NCBI RefSeq assembly: GCF_027812955.1 | Contig: NZ_JAPYZV010000004.1 | Location: 124,001-188,000 of the forward strand | Reading direction: 5' to 3' | From: Pedococcus sp. 5OH_020 | GTDB taxonomy: Bacteria; Actinomycetota; Actinomycetes; Actinomycetales; Dermatophilaceae | DNA length: 64,000 bases | Part shown: in pieces, positions 1 through 6,528 of the stretch | Numbering within the stretch: the stretch's first letter is position 1 | Layout of the letters: each line of letters opens with the position of its first letter | The notes under the pieces: model-generated | What the model saw: the letters and a program-made list of their open reading frames with translations, nothing else | Database searches by the model: none | What the model was told of the DNA's origin: nothing | Translations under genes and position numbers: made by a program

Positions 1-558
1 CACGCGGTCCCGGAAGGCTCCGTCCGGCCGCAGGCCCGCCTGCGTGAGGAAGGCGCGCGTCGTCTCGTCGGTCACCAGGACCCAGGCGGACAGGTACTCG
101 GCGTCCGCGCCCCGCAGGGTGTCGACCGCGGCGTTGAGCAGCCGCGAGCCGTGTCCCACCCGTCGAGCCTGGGGGTGCACCCCGAGGGCGGTCAGCTCGC
201 CCGTGGTCGGTGAGGCATCGGGGTCCTGGCTCGGGCCGATCGCCGCGAAGCCCACGACCTGGTCGCCCGCACAGGCCGCCAGGAGGCGGTAGATGCCTGC
301 CGGTGGCGCTGCCAACGAGCGGCGCCACCCCGCGGCGAACGCCTGCGGCTCGAAGGCCTCCAGCGCCTGGGCCGGCAGCACCCCCGCATACGCCTCCCGC
401 CACACGGCCGACTGCACCAGCCCCACGGCGGGAACATCGGTCTCCCGAGCGAGCCGCACGCTGGCGTCCGCCAGCGGGCGCGGGCCGTGCGTGTGGGACG
501 GGGCGTCGTGGGCCGGGGCGTCGTCGGCGGGGGAGGTGTGACTGTGGTCGTGCGGCAC
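1..558 (-). CDS. GNAT-family N-acetyltransferase, C terminus cut by window edge
   Basis: Probable acetyl-CoA-dependent N-acetyltransferase; the substrate cannot be told. 186 codons are visible and the frame runs off the left edge. The acetyl-CoA binding loop is seen as R132-x-x-G135-x-G137 inside HPQARRVGHGSRLL, preceded by the typical beta strand GELTALGV and followed by an LLNAAVDTL helix. The first 30 residues are a His/Asp/Pro-rich tail (PHDHSH) outside the domain. The GTG start was chosen because an AGGA lies 9 nt upstream; another in-frame GTG lies 18 nt further upstream. It follows folA on the same strand with a 44-nt gap and may be cotranscribed with thyA-folA, but nothing links it to folate metabolism. 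Confidence 0.75.
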   Translation of the reverse strand, partial: MPHDHSHTSPADDAPAHDAPSHTHGPRPLADASVRLARETDVPAVGLVQSAVWREAYAGVLPAQALEAFEPQAFAAGWRRSLAAPPAGIYRLLAACAGDQVVGFAAIGPSQDPDASPTTGELTALGVHPQARRVGHGSRLLNAAVDTLRGADAEYLSAWVLVTDETTRAFLTQAGLRPDGAFRDRV

Positions 559-602
559 AGCAGGCAATCCTGCCACCGGGCTGTGCGAGGCTCGAACCTC
601 GG

Positions 603-1070
603 TCAGCCGCGCTCGTAGGTCACGATCTCGAAGCCGTCCTCCGGGACGCGACCCACCTCTCGCCACTCGCGCGGGTCCCAGCTGGGGAAGAACGTGTCGC
701 CGTCGGGCGAGGCGGGTACGTGGGAGAGCACCATGCGCTGGGAGTAGGGCATGGCCTCGCGGTAGAGCTCCCCACCACCGACGACGAAGAGCTCGTCCCC
801 CGGGCCGGCCAGGGCCAGCGCCTCGGCGAGCGAGTGGGCGGCCTCGACGTCGGAGTGCTTCCAGTCCCGCTGGCGTGTCACGACGATCGTCCGCCGGCCC
901 GGAAGGGCCCGACCGATGGAGTCGAACGTCTTGCGCCCCATCACCATGGGGTGGCCCATCGTCGTGGCCTTGAAGTGCCGAAGGTCCGCCGGCAGGTGCC
1001 ACGGCATGCGGCCGTCCCGGCCGATCACGAGGTTGCGTCCGATCGCGGCCAGCAGCGTCACCCGGGTCAT
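603..1070 (-). CDS. folA: Dihydrofolate reductase
   Basis: Reduces dihydrofolate to tetrahydrofolate with NADPH in the cytosol, regenerating the cofactor that ThyA oxidises. The 155-residue length is normal for bacterial DHFR. Visible signatures are the N-terminal strand TLLAAIGRNLVIGRDGRMPW with the Trp of the substrate loop, HLPADLRHFK containing the acidic active-site residue, VMGRKTFDSIG for NADPH binding, and the VVGGGELY turn. The gene lies 18 nt downstream of thyA on the same strand, the classic thyA-folA pairing. A TACCCT hexamer ends exactly 6 nt before the ATG, so a separate leaderless promoter for folA is likely in addition to read-through from thyA. Confidence 0.97.
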   Translation of the reverse strand: MTRVTLLAAIGRNLVIGRDGRMPWHLPADLRHFKATTMGHPMVMGRKTFDSIGRALPGRRTIVVTRQRDWKHSDVEAAHSLAEALALAGPGDELFVVGGGELYREAMPYSQRMVLSHVPASPDGDTFFPSWDPREWREVGRVPEDGFEIVTYERG

Positions 1071-1076
1071 GGGACG

Positions 1077-1082
1077 AGGGTA
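1077..1082 (-). promoter_or_regulatory. -10 element of leaderless folA promoter
   Basis: TACCCT on the minus strand with 6 nt to the folA ATG. It lies past the thyA stop, in the short thyA-folA gap. No clear -35 is seen, which is common for actinobacterial housekeeping promoters. Confidence 0.5.
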
Positions 1083-1088
1083 TGCGGC

Positions 1089-1880
1089 TCAGACGGCGAT
1101 GGGTGCCTTGATCGAAGGGTGCGCCTGGTACCCCACGAGGTCGAAGTCGCCGAGGTCGAACTCGTCGATGGCCTTGCCCGAGGCGATCGTGAGGTGAGGA
1201 AGCGGGTGCGGGGTGCGGGTGAGCTGCAGGCGCGCCTGGTCGAGGTGGTTGGAGTAGAGGTGGGCGTCTCCCAGCGTGTGGACGAAGTCGCCCGGCTCCA
1301 GGTCGCAGACCTGCGCGACCATCATGGTGAGCAGCGCGTAGCTCGCGATGTTGAAGGGGACACCCAGGAAGACGTCGGCGGAGCGCTGGTAGAGCTGGCA
1401 GGAGAGCCGGCCGTTCGCGACATAGAACTGGAACAGCGCGTGGCAGGGGGGCAGCGCCATGGAGTCGACGTCCGCGACGTTCCAGGCCGAGACGATGTGG
1501 CGCCGGCTGTCCGGGTTCGTCCTGATCGACTCGATGACCTTGGCGATCTGGTCCACGTGGCCCCCGTCCGGGGTCGGCCAGGAGCGCCACTGGTAGCCGT
1601 AGACCGGCCCGAGGTCGCCGTTCGCGTCGGCCCACTCGTCCCAGATCGTGATGCCGCGCTCCTGCAGCCAGCGGACGTTGGAGTCGCCCCTCAGGAACCA
1701 CAGCAGCTCACCGATGATCGACTTGAGGTGCAGCTTCTTGGTCGTCAGCACCGGGAAGCCCTCGGACAGGTCGAACCGCATCTGGTAGCCGAACACCGAC
1801 CTCGTCCCCGTCCCGGTGCGGTCCGGCTTCTCCGTACCGGTGGTCAGGACGTGGTCGAGGAGGTCGAGGTACTGCTGCAC
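1089..1880 (-). CDS. thyA: Thymidylate synthase ThyA
   Basis: Methylates dUMP to dTMP using methylene-tetrahydrofolate. The 263 residues match the short ThyA family. The nucleophile is Cys146 in [12 protein letters not shown]. Also visible are the [12 protein letters not shown] phosphate-binding region, the [10 protein letters not shown] helix, [16 protein letters not shown], and the DAHLYSNH stretch near the C terminus. The start is GTG; a TAGGCT hexamer ends 6 nt before it, indicating a leaderless transcript. It is divergent from dapA and is the first gene of the thyA-folA unit. Confidence 0.97.
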   Translation of the reverse strand: MQQYLDLLDHVLTTGTEKPDRTGTGTRSVFGYQMRFDLSEGFPVLTTKKLHLKSIIGELLWFLRGDSNVRWLQERGITIWDEWADANGDLGPVYGYQWRSWPTPDGGHVDQIAKVIESIRTNPDSRRHIVSAWNVADVDSMALPPCHALFQFYVANGRLSCQLYQRSADVFLGVPFNIASYALLTMMVAQVCDLEPGDFVHTLGDAHLYSNHLDQARLQLTRTPHPLPHLTIASGKAIDEFDLGDFDLVGYQAHPSIKAPIAV

Positions 1881-1886
1881 GCCCGC

Positions 1887-1892
1887 AGCCTA
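1887..1892 (-). promoter_or_regulatory. -10 element of leaderless thyA promoter
   Basis: TAGGCT on the minus strand, followed by 6 nt and the thyA GTG, placing the expected transcription start at or next to the start codon. Confidence 0.55.
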
Positions 1893-1929
1893 ACCCGGTG
1901 CGCGCGAGGGACACGACGTACCGGGACGA

Positions 1930-1935
1930 TAGCCT
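1930..1935 (+). promoter_or_regulatory. -10 element of leaderless dapA promoter
   Basis: TAGCCT followed by 6 nt (GCAGGT) and the dapA ATG. With the opposing thyA -10 at 1887-1892 it makes the 61-nt thyA-dapA gap a compact divergent promoter region. Confidence 0.55.
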
Positions 1936-1941
1936 GCAGGT

Positions 1942-2832
1942 ATGAGTGCGACGTCTCCTTTCGGCCGGGTGGTCACCGCGATGGTCACCCCGATGCGCGC
2001 CGACGGCACCCTCGACCTGGACGGGGCCCAGCGGGTCGCAGCCCATCTCGTCGCCCACGGCCACGACGGCCTGGTGGTCAGCGGCACGACCGGGGAGGCG
2101 CCGACGACCAGCGACGCCGAGAAGGCGGACCTCATCCGCGCCGTCCGGGAGGCCGTGGAGGGGCGCGCGGTCGTCACGGCCGGCGCCGGGACCAACGACA
2201 CGGCACACTCGGTGGAGCTGGCGCGCCAGGCGGAGGCCGCCGGCGCCGACGCCGTGCTCGTCGTCACGCCCTACTACAGCAAGCCGCCGCAGGAGGGGAT
2301 CCTCGCCCACATCACCACGGTCGCGGACGCCACCGGGCTGCCCGTCATGGTCTACGACATCCCGGGGCGCACCGGCGTGCCCATCCACACGCAGACCCAC
2401 CTGCGGCTGGCCGAGCATCCGCGGATCGCCGCGGTCAAGGACGCCAAGGGCGACCTGTTCGCGGCCACCGAGGTGATGATGCAGACCGACCTGCTGTGGT
2501 TCTCCGGCGACGACGCCCTCAACCTCGCGCACCTGACCAACGGGGCGACCGGTGTGGTGAGCGTCGTCGGTCACGTGGCGGGCGACGTCTACGCCGAGAT
2601 GGTCGCCTGCGTGGACAAGGGCGACCTCGGCCGCGCCCTGGAGCTGCACCGGCAGGCCGTGCCCGCCGTCCGCGCCGTCATGAACCTCACCCAGGGGGCG
2701 ATCATGGCCAAGGCGGCGCTCAAGGAGCTCGGAGTCCTGGAGTCCGCGGCCGTCCGCCTTCCCCTCGTCGAAGCCACCCCCGACCAGGTCGCGCGACTGC
2801 GTGACGGTCTCACCGAGTCAGGACTGATGTGA
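1942..2832 (+). CDS. dapA: 4-hydroxy-tetrahydrodipicolinate synthase
   Basis: Condenses pyruvate with aspartate semialdehyde, the first committed step to diaminopimelate and lysine. The 296-residue TIM barrel has the Schiff-base lysine Lys166 in AAVKDAKGD, the catalytic tyrosine Tyr138 in VMVYDIPGR, and the GTTGE pyruvate-binding loop near residue 50. Its substrate is made by the product of asd at 61.6 kb, and dapF at 31.2 kb acts later in the same route. The stop overlaps the GTG of the RNase J gene by 4 nt, so the two are translationally coupled. Confidence 0.96.
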   Translation: MSATSPFGRVVTAMVTPMRADGTLDLDGAQRVAAHLVAHGHDGLVVSGTTGEAPTTSDAEKADLIRAVREAVEGRAVVTAGAGTNDTAHSVELARQAEAAGADAVLVVTPYYSKPPQEGILAHITTVADATGLPVMVYDIPGRTGVPIHTQTHLRLAEHPRIAAVKDAKGDLFAATEVMMQTDLLWFSGDDALNLAHLTNGATGVVSVVGHVAGDVYAEMVACVDKGDLGRALELHRQAVPAVRAVMNLTQGAIMAKAALKELGVLESAAVRLPLVEATPDQVARLRDGLTESGLM

Positions 2833-4514
2833 GCCATCCTCACCCCGAGCTCAACACACCCCCCGCCCTTGCGCCGGACGGCGTCCGGATCGTCGCTCTC
2901 GGCGGCCTCGGCGAGGTCGGCCGCAACATGGCGGTCCTGGAGCACGCCGGCCAGCTGCTGGTCATCGACTGCGGCGTCCTGTTCCCGGAGGACCACCACC
3001 CCGGGGTGGACCTGATCCTGCCGGACTTCGAGTACCTCGAAGGCCGGCTCGACCGCGTGCAGGCGATCGTCCTCACGCATGGACACGAGGATCACATCGG
3101 CGCGGTGCCATACCTGCTCAGGCGCAAGCCCGACATCCCCCTCGTGGGCTCCATGCTCACGCTGGCCCTCGTCGAGGCGAAGCTCAAGGAGCACCGCATC
3201 ACTCCGTACACCCTCGGGGTCAAGGAAGGGATGCGGGAGAGGCTCGGGAAGTTCGACTGCGAGTTCGTCGCCGTCAACCACTCGATCCCGGACGCCTTGG
3301 CGGTCTTCGTCAGGACTCCTGCAGGGACCATCCTGCATACCGGCGACTTCAAGATGGACCAGCTTCCGCTGGACGGCCGGCTCACCGACCTTCGGGCGTT
3401 CGCGCGGCTCGGCGAGGAGGGCGTCGACCTCTTCATGACGGACTCGACCAACGCCGAGGTGCCGGGGTTCACCACGCCGGAGCGCGAGATCGCGCCGGCC
3501 ATCGACAAGGTGTTCCGCGACGCCCGCCGGCGCATCATCGTGGCATGCTTCTCCTCGCACGTGCACCGGGTCCAGCAGGTCCTCGACGCAGCGGAGCAGG
3601 CCGGTCGCAAGGTCGCCATGGTGGGGCGATCCATGGTGCGGAACATGGGCATCGCGGCGGACCTCGGCTACCTCCACGTGCCCGACGGCGTCCTGGTCGA
3701 CGTCAAGAGGCTCGACAGCTACCCCGACGACCAGGTGGTGCTCATCTGCACCGGGTCGCAGGGGGAGCCGATGGCGGCCCTGTCACGGATGGCGAACCGG
3801 GACCACCGGATCGAGGTGGGGGAGGGCGACACGGTCCTGATGGCCTCGTCCCTCATCCCGGGCAACGAGAACGCGGTGTACCGCGTCATCAACGGTCTGA
3901 TGCGCCTGGGCGCCGACGTCGTGCACAAGGGCAACGCGAAAGTGCACGTCTCCGGGCACGCAAGTGCCGGCGAGCTGCTCTACTGCTACAACGTCGTCAA
4001 GCCGCGCAACGTCATGCCCGTCCACGGCGAGTGGCGCCACCTGGTGGCCAACGCCGAGCTCGCGGTACAGACCGGCGTCCCACGGGAGCGGGTGGTGCTG
4101 GCGGAGGACGGGGTCGTCGTCGACCTCGTCCGCGGCGTGGCCAAGGTGGTCGGCGCCGTGGAGTGCGGATACGTCTACGTGGACGGCTCGTCCGTCGGCG
4201 AGTTCGACGAGGCTCTGCTGAAGGACCGCCGGATCCTGCGCGACGAGGGGTTCATCTCGGTGATCGTCGTGATGGACGCCGCGACGGGCAAGATCGCCGC
4301 AGGGCCGGAGATCCAGGCGCGCGGGTTCGCCGAGGACGACGAGATCTTCAAGCAGGTCCGTCCGAAGATCGAGCAGGCGCTCGCGGACGCCACCGGCAAC
4401 GGGGTGACCGACTCCTACCAGCTGGAGCAGGTCATGCGGCGGGCCATCGGCAGCTGGGTGGGCGGCAAGATCCGCCGCCGCCCGATGATCATCCCGGTCG
4501 TCATCCAGGCCTGA
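2829..4514 (+). CDS. rnj: Ribonuclease J
   Basis: Metallo-beta-lactamase/beta-CASP ribonuclease with 5'-to-3' exo- and endonuclease activity in mRNA decay and rRNA maturation. The zinc ligands are in H84-x-H86-x-D88-H89 (THGHEDH). Further motifs are HTGDFKMD, the beta-CASP segment IIVACFSSHVHRVQ, and the PVHGEWRHL loop, with a C-terminal domain ending in GGKIRRRPMIIPVV. At 561 residues it has the usual length. The start is GTG, coupled to the dapA stop by a 4-nt overlap; the dapA-rnj order is conserved in actinobacteria. Confidence 0.95.
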   Translation: MSHPHPELNTPPALAPDGVRIVALGGLGEVGRNMAVLEHAGQLLVIDCGVLFPEDHHPGVDLILPDFEYLEGRLDRVQAIVLTHGHEDHIGAVPYLLRRKPDIPLVGSMLTLALVEAKLKEHRITPYTLGVKEGMRERLGKFDCEFVAVNHSIPDALAVFVRTPAGTILHTGDFKMDQLPLDGRLTDLRAFARLGEEGVDLFMTDSTNAEVPGFTTPEREIAPAIDKVFRDARRRIIVACFSSHVHRVQQVLDAAEQAGRKVAMVGRSMVRNMGIAADLGYLHVPDGVLVDVKRLDSYPDDQVVLICTGSQGEPMAALSRMANRDHRIEVGEGDTVLMASSLIPGNENAVYRVINGLMRLGADVVHKGNAKVHVSGHASAGELLYCYNVVKPRNVMPVHGEWRHLVANAELAVQTGVPRERVVLAEDGVVVDLVRGVAKVVGAVECGYVYVDGSSVGEFDEALLKDRRILRDEGFISVIVVMDAATGKIAAGPEIQARGFAEDDEIFKQVRPKIEQALADATGNGVTDSYQLEQVMRRAIGSWVGGKIRRRPMIIPVVIQA

Positions 4515-4545
4515 GCCGAGGGGGGTCGCACCCTGGGCGCAGGCT

Positions 4546-4567
4546 GGTCGCCGCCTGGGCGGTGACC
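4546..4567. terminator. Hairpin between convergent genes
   Basis: An inverted repeat with a stem of about 9-10 bp including one G-T pair (GGTCGCCGC against GCGGTGACC) and a tight loop lies between the converging RNase J and aminotransferase ends. There is no T-tract, as is usual in high-GC genomes, so termination is inferred. Confidence 0.4.
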
Positions 4568-4569
4568 TC

Positions 4570-6036
4570 CTACCAGGGTCGGGCGGGCGTGCTGTCGCGC
4601 GGGTCGTCCGCGAGCACCCAGCCGTCCGGCGTCCGGGTGTAGTCGCCGCGCGGTCCGTGCTCCGCGAGCTCGGCGACAGCACTGAGCAGCCGGTCGACGT
4701 GCTCGGCCGTGTTCGCCAGTCCGACGCTCGCGCGGACGGCGGTGCGCGGCGCCGGCCGCGCCGCGTCATCGCTGTGGTCAGAGTCGTCGTCGTCCTCGCT
4801 GTCCAAGGTGTCCAAGGGGTCCAAGGCGTCCTCGAGGAGAGCGTCCACGCACAGGTGCGCGCAGAACTTGCCGTCGCGCACCCCGATCCCATACTCCGCG
4901 GACAGGGCCGTCGAGACGAGCGAGGAGTCGAGGCCCTCGATCGTGAAGGTGGCCACGGCGACCCGCTCGTGGTCGGGTGAGAACAGGGAGTACGTCTCGA
5001 CGCCCTCGATGGCTGCCAAGCCTCGGGCCAGGGTGCCTCCAAGCGTCGCCTCGTGCTCCTCGACAGCCTCAGCGTGCGTGCGCAGCGCGCTGCACGCCGC
5101 GGCCAGGGCGATGGCTCCGATGACGTTCGGGCTACCGGCCTCGTGCCGGGCGGCGCCGTCCTGCCAGACCACGCCCGCCTCCGTCACGGAGCGGGTCGCA
5201 CCGCCCCCGGCGAGGTAGGGCGCTGCCGCGTCGAGCCAGTCACGTCGGCCCACGAGGACGCCGGTGCCGAAGGGTGCATAGAGCTTGTGTCCGGACAGGA
5301 CGGCGTAGTCCACGCCGAGCTCGGCGAGGTCGAGCGGCCGGTGCGGTGCGTACTGCGCCGCGTCGAGCACCACCCGAGCGCCGTGCCGGCGGGCGATGGA
5401 CGCCAGCTCGCGCACCGGCCAGATCTCGCCGGTGACGTTCGACGCGCCGGCCAGTACGACGAGCTTGTGCCGTGCGTGGTCCGAGCGCAGGGCCGCCCGC
5501 AGCAGCGCCTGCGCGTCACGCACCGACCCTGGGACAGGCAGCCGGTGGGTGCGGGCGGCGGCCCACGGAAGCAGCGCGGCGTGGTGCTCGGTCTCGAACA
5601 CGAACACGCTCGTCTGCCGGGGCACTGCCCTCGCCAGCAGGTTGAAGGAGTCGGTGCTGTTGCGCGTGAAGACGACCTCATCGTCGGGGCGGGCGCCCAC
5701 GAAGGTCCTGACCTCCTCGCGCGCCTCCTCGTACCAGGCGGTTGTCACTCGGGAGGCATACCCGTTGCCGCGGTGGACCGAGGAGTAGGTGCGCAGCGCC
5801 GTGTCGACGGCCCGCTTGACCGACAGGAGCGCCGGGGTGGAGGCGGCGTGGTCGAAGTTGGCGTAGTCCACGGTGCCGGTGAGGGTGGGCACGGACAGCC
5901 CGGCTGACACGACGGCCGGTAGCGCCGACCCCGTCCCGGGGGTGCCCAGCGGGGGGACTGCTCGCAGGTGATCGCGCGCCTGGGCCAGCGGAGCGGTCCG
6001 CCGCGAAGGGGTGGGAGGTGTGCTGGCGATGGACAT
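4570..6036 (-). CDS. PLP-dependent class V aminotransferase (cysteine-desulfurase-like)
   Basis: Fold-type I PLP enzyme of the class V / cysteine desulfurase group, 488 residues. The cofactor lysine is Lys251 in LSGHKLYAPFG, with the preceding VLDAAQYAPH providing the PLP aspartate, and THHAALLPW-like residues upstream. Cys392 (KFCAHLC) sits where desulfurases carry their sulfur-accepting cysteine, but the surrounding sequence is not the SufS/IscS loop. An acidic insert rich in Asp/Ser (SEDDDDSDHSDD) follows at about residues 410-425 and is encoded by short DNA repeats. A SAM-IV riboswitch lies upstream and an AGGAG 8 nt before the ATG. The riboswitch implies a role in sulfur amino acid metabolism; the exact reaction is unknown. 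Confidence 0.85.
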   Translation of the reverse strand: MSIASTPPTPSRRTAPLAQARDHLRAVPPLGTPGTGSALPAVVSAGLSVPTLTGTVDYANFDHAASTPALLSVKRAVDTALRTYSSVHRGNGYASRVTTAWYEEAREEVRTFVGARPDDEVVFTRNSTDSFNLLARAVPRQTSVFVFETEHHAALLPWAAARTHRLPVPGSVRDAQALLRAALRSDHARHKLVVLAGASNVTGEIWPVRELASIARRHGARVVLDAAQYAPHRPLDLAELGVDYAVLSGHKLYAPFGTGVLVGRRDWLDAAAPYLAGGGATRSVTEAGVVWQDGAARHEAGSPNVIGAIALAAACSALRTHAEAVEEHEATLGGTLARGLAAIEGVETYSLFSPDHERVAVATFTIEGLDSSLVSTALSAEYGIGVRDGKFCAHLCVDALLEDALDPLDTLDSEDDDDSDHSDDAARPAPRTAVRASVGLANTAEHVDRLLSAVAELAEHGPRGDYTRTPDGWVLADDPRDSTPARPW

Positions 6037-6074
6037 CTGAGGCGCTCCTGGGTCCGGTGGGACCTACGGGGCTC

Positions 6075-6192
6075 GCAGGTCCGCGCTTGCCGGCTGCGGG
6101 TGCAGCCGACCCGGTCGTCACCCGGAGCACCCCACCGCGGAAGGAGGGTTGCTGGCCAGCAAGCCGGGGCTGTGCGCTGGCACTCATGACCT
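6075..6192 (-). ncRNA. SAM-IV riboswitch
   Basis: On the minus strand the leader of the aminotransferase gene contains the SAM-IV core: GGTCATGAGTGCCAGCG, then CCCCGGCTTGCTGGCC, AGCAACCCTCC, CGCGGTGGGGTGC and CCGGGTGACGACC, followed by a P4-like hairpin (CGGCTGC...GCAGCCGG) and the GGCAAGCGCGGACC pseudoknot strand. The order and spacing match the actinobacterial SAM-IV family as I know it. The aptamer ends 39 nt before the ATG, and the segment between contains a GGACCT/AGGTCC pairing and the Shine-Dalgarno, so SAM probably represses expression through the ribosome site or early termination. Confidence 0.88.
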
Positions 6193-6200
6193 GAGCCAGC

Positions 6201-6206
6201 ACAGTA
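6201..6206 (-). promoter_or_regulatory. Candidate -10 for the SAM-IV leader transcript
   Basis: TACTGT on the minus strand 9 nt before the riboswitch core puts a transcription start just upstream of the aptamer. No convincing -35 is visible. Confidence 0.35.
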
Positions 6207-6515
6207 GTGACCGGTCGCCCGTCGATCCAGCAGACGGTGGGTCATTTCCGGCATCTGAGACGCCGGCCGTGGCGGCTGTCTGGTCAGGACGTCTGGTTGG
6301 TCTGTCTGCGCCTGTGCCGACGACCCCGTGGGGCCGTCGGCACAGGCCCCCGCCAGACGCGTTACTACTGTGGCACTGGTCGGGCGGCGGAAGGCGGCAA
6401 CGGCGTGCGCAGGGCCGAACTCCAGGGATGGATTGCCCGTTCGGTGGAGGCCTTACCTGGCGATATCACCCGTCCTGCGACGCGTGTGACGAGTGTGTCC
6501 ACTGTGACTTTCGCG
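6207..6515. other. Noncoding divergent region upstream of ftsK
   Basis: About 300 nt separate the SAM-IV promoter from the ftsK promoter. No convincing coding frame is present. The region holds a strong perfect hairpin (6310-6347) and repeated GTCTGG/GTCTG words around 6270-6310. Confidence 0.5.
6310..6347. terminator. Perfect 13-bp inverted repeat with structured loop
   Basis: GCCTGTGCCGACG and its exact complement CGTCGGCACAGGC flank 12 nt that themselves contain CCCC/GGGG. A further GTCTG/CAGAC pair (6304-6308 and 6354-6358) can extend the stem. It sits about 180 nt before ftsK and 110 nt behind the SAM-IV promoter, with no converging genes. It could be a terminator insulating ftsK, a protein-binding site or part of a small RNA; the role is unknown. 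Confidence 0.5.
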
Positions 6516-6521
6516 TAACGT
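6516..6521 (+). promoter_or_regulatory. -10 element of leaderless ftsK promoter
   Basis: TAACGT followed by 7 nt and the ATG at 6529. This favours that ATG over the in-frame GTG at 6520, which would lie inside the -10 element. Confidence 0.5.
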
Positions 6522-6528
6522 GCCGACC

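Noticed and set aside
210-2804. A very long plus-strand open frame over the GNAT, folA, thyA and dapA region
   Set aside because: It is Arg/Pro/Gly-rich, is antisense to folA and thyA and out of frame with dapA. High GC leaves such frames open by chance.
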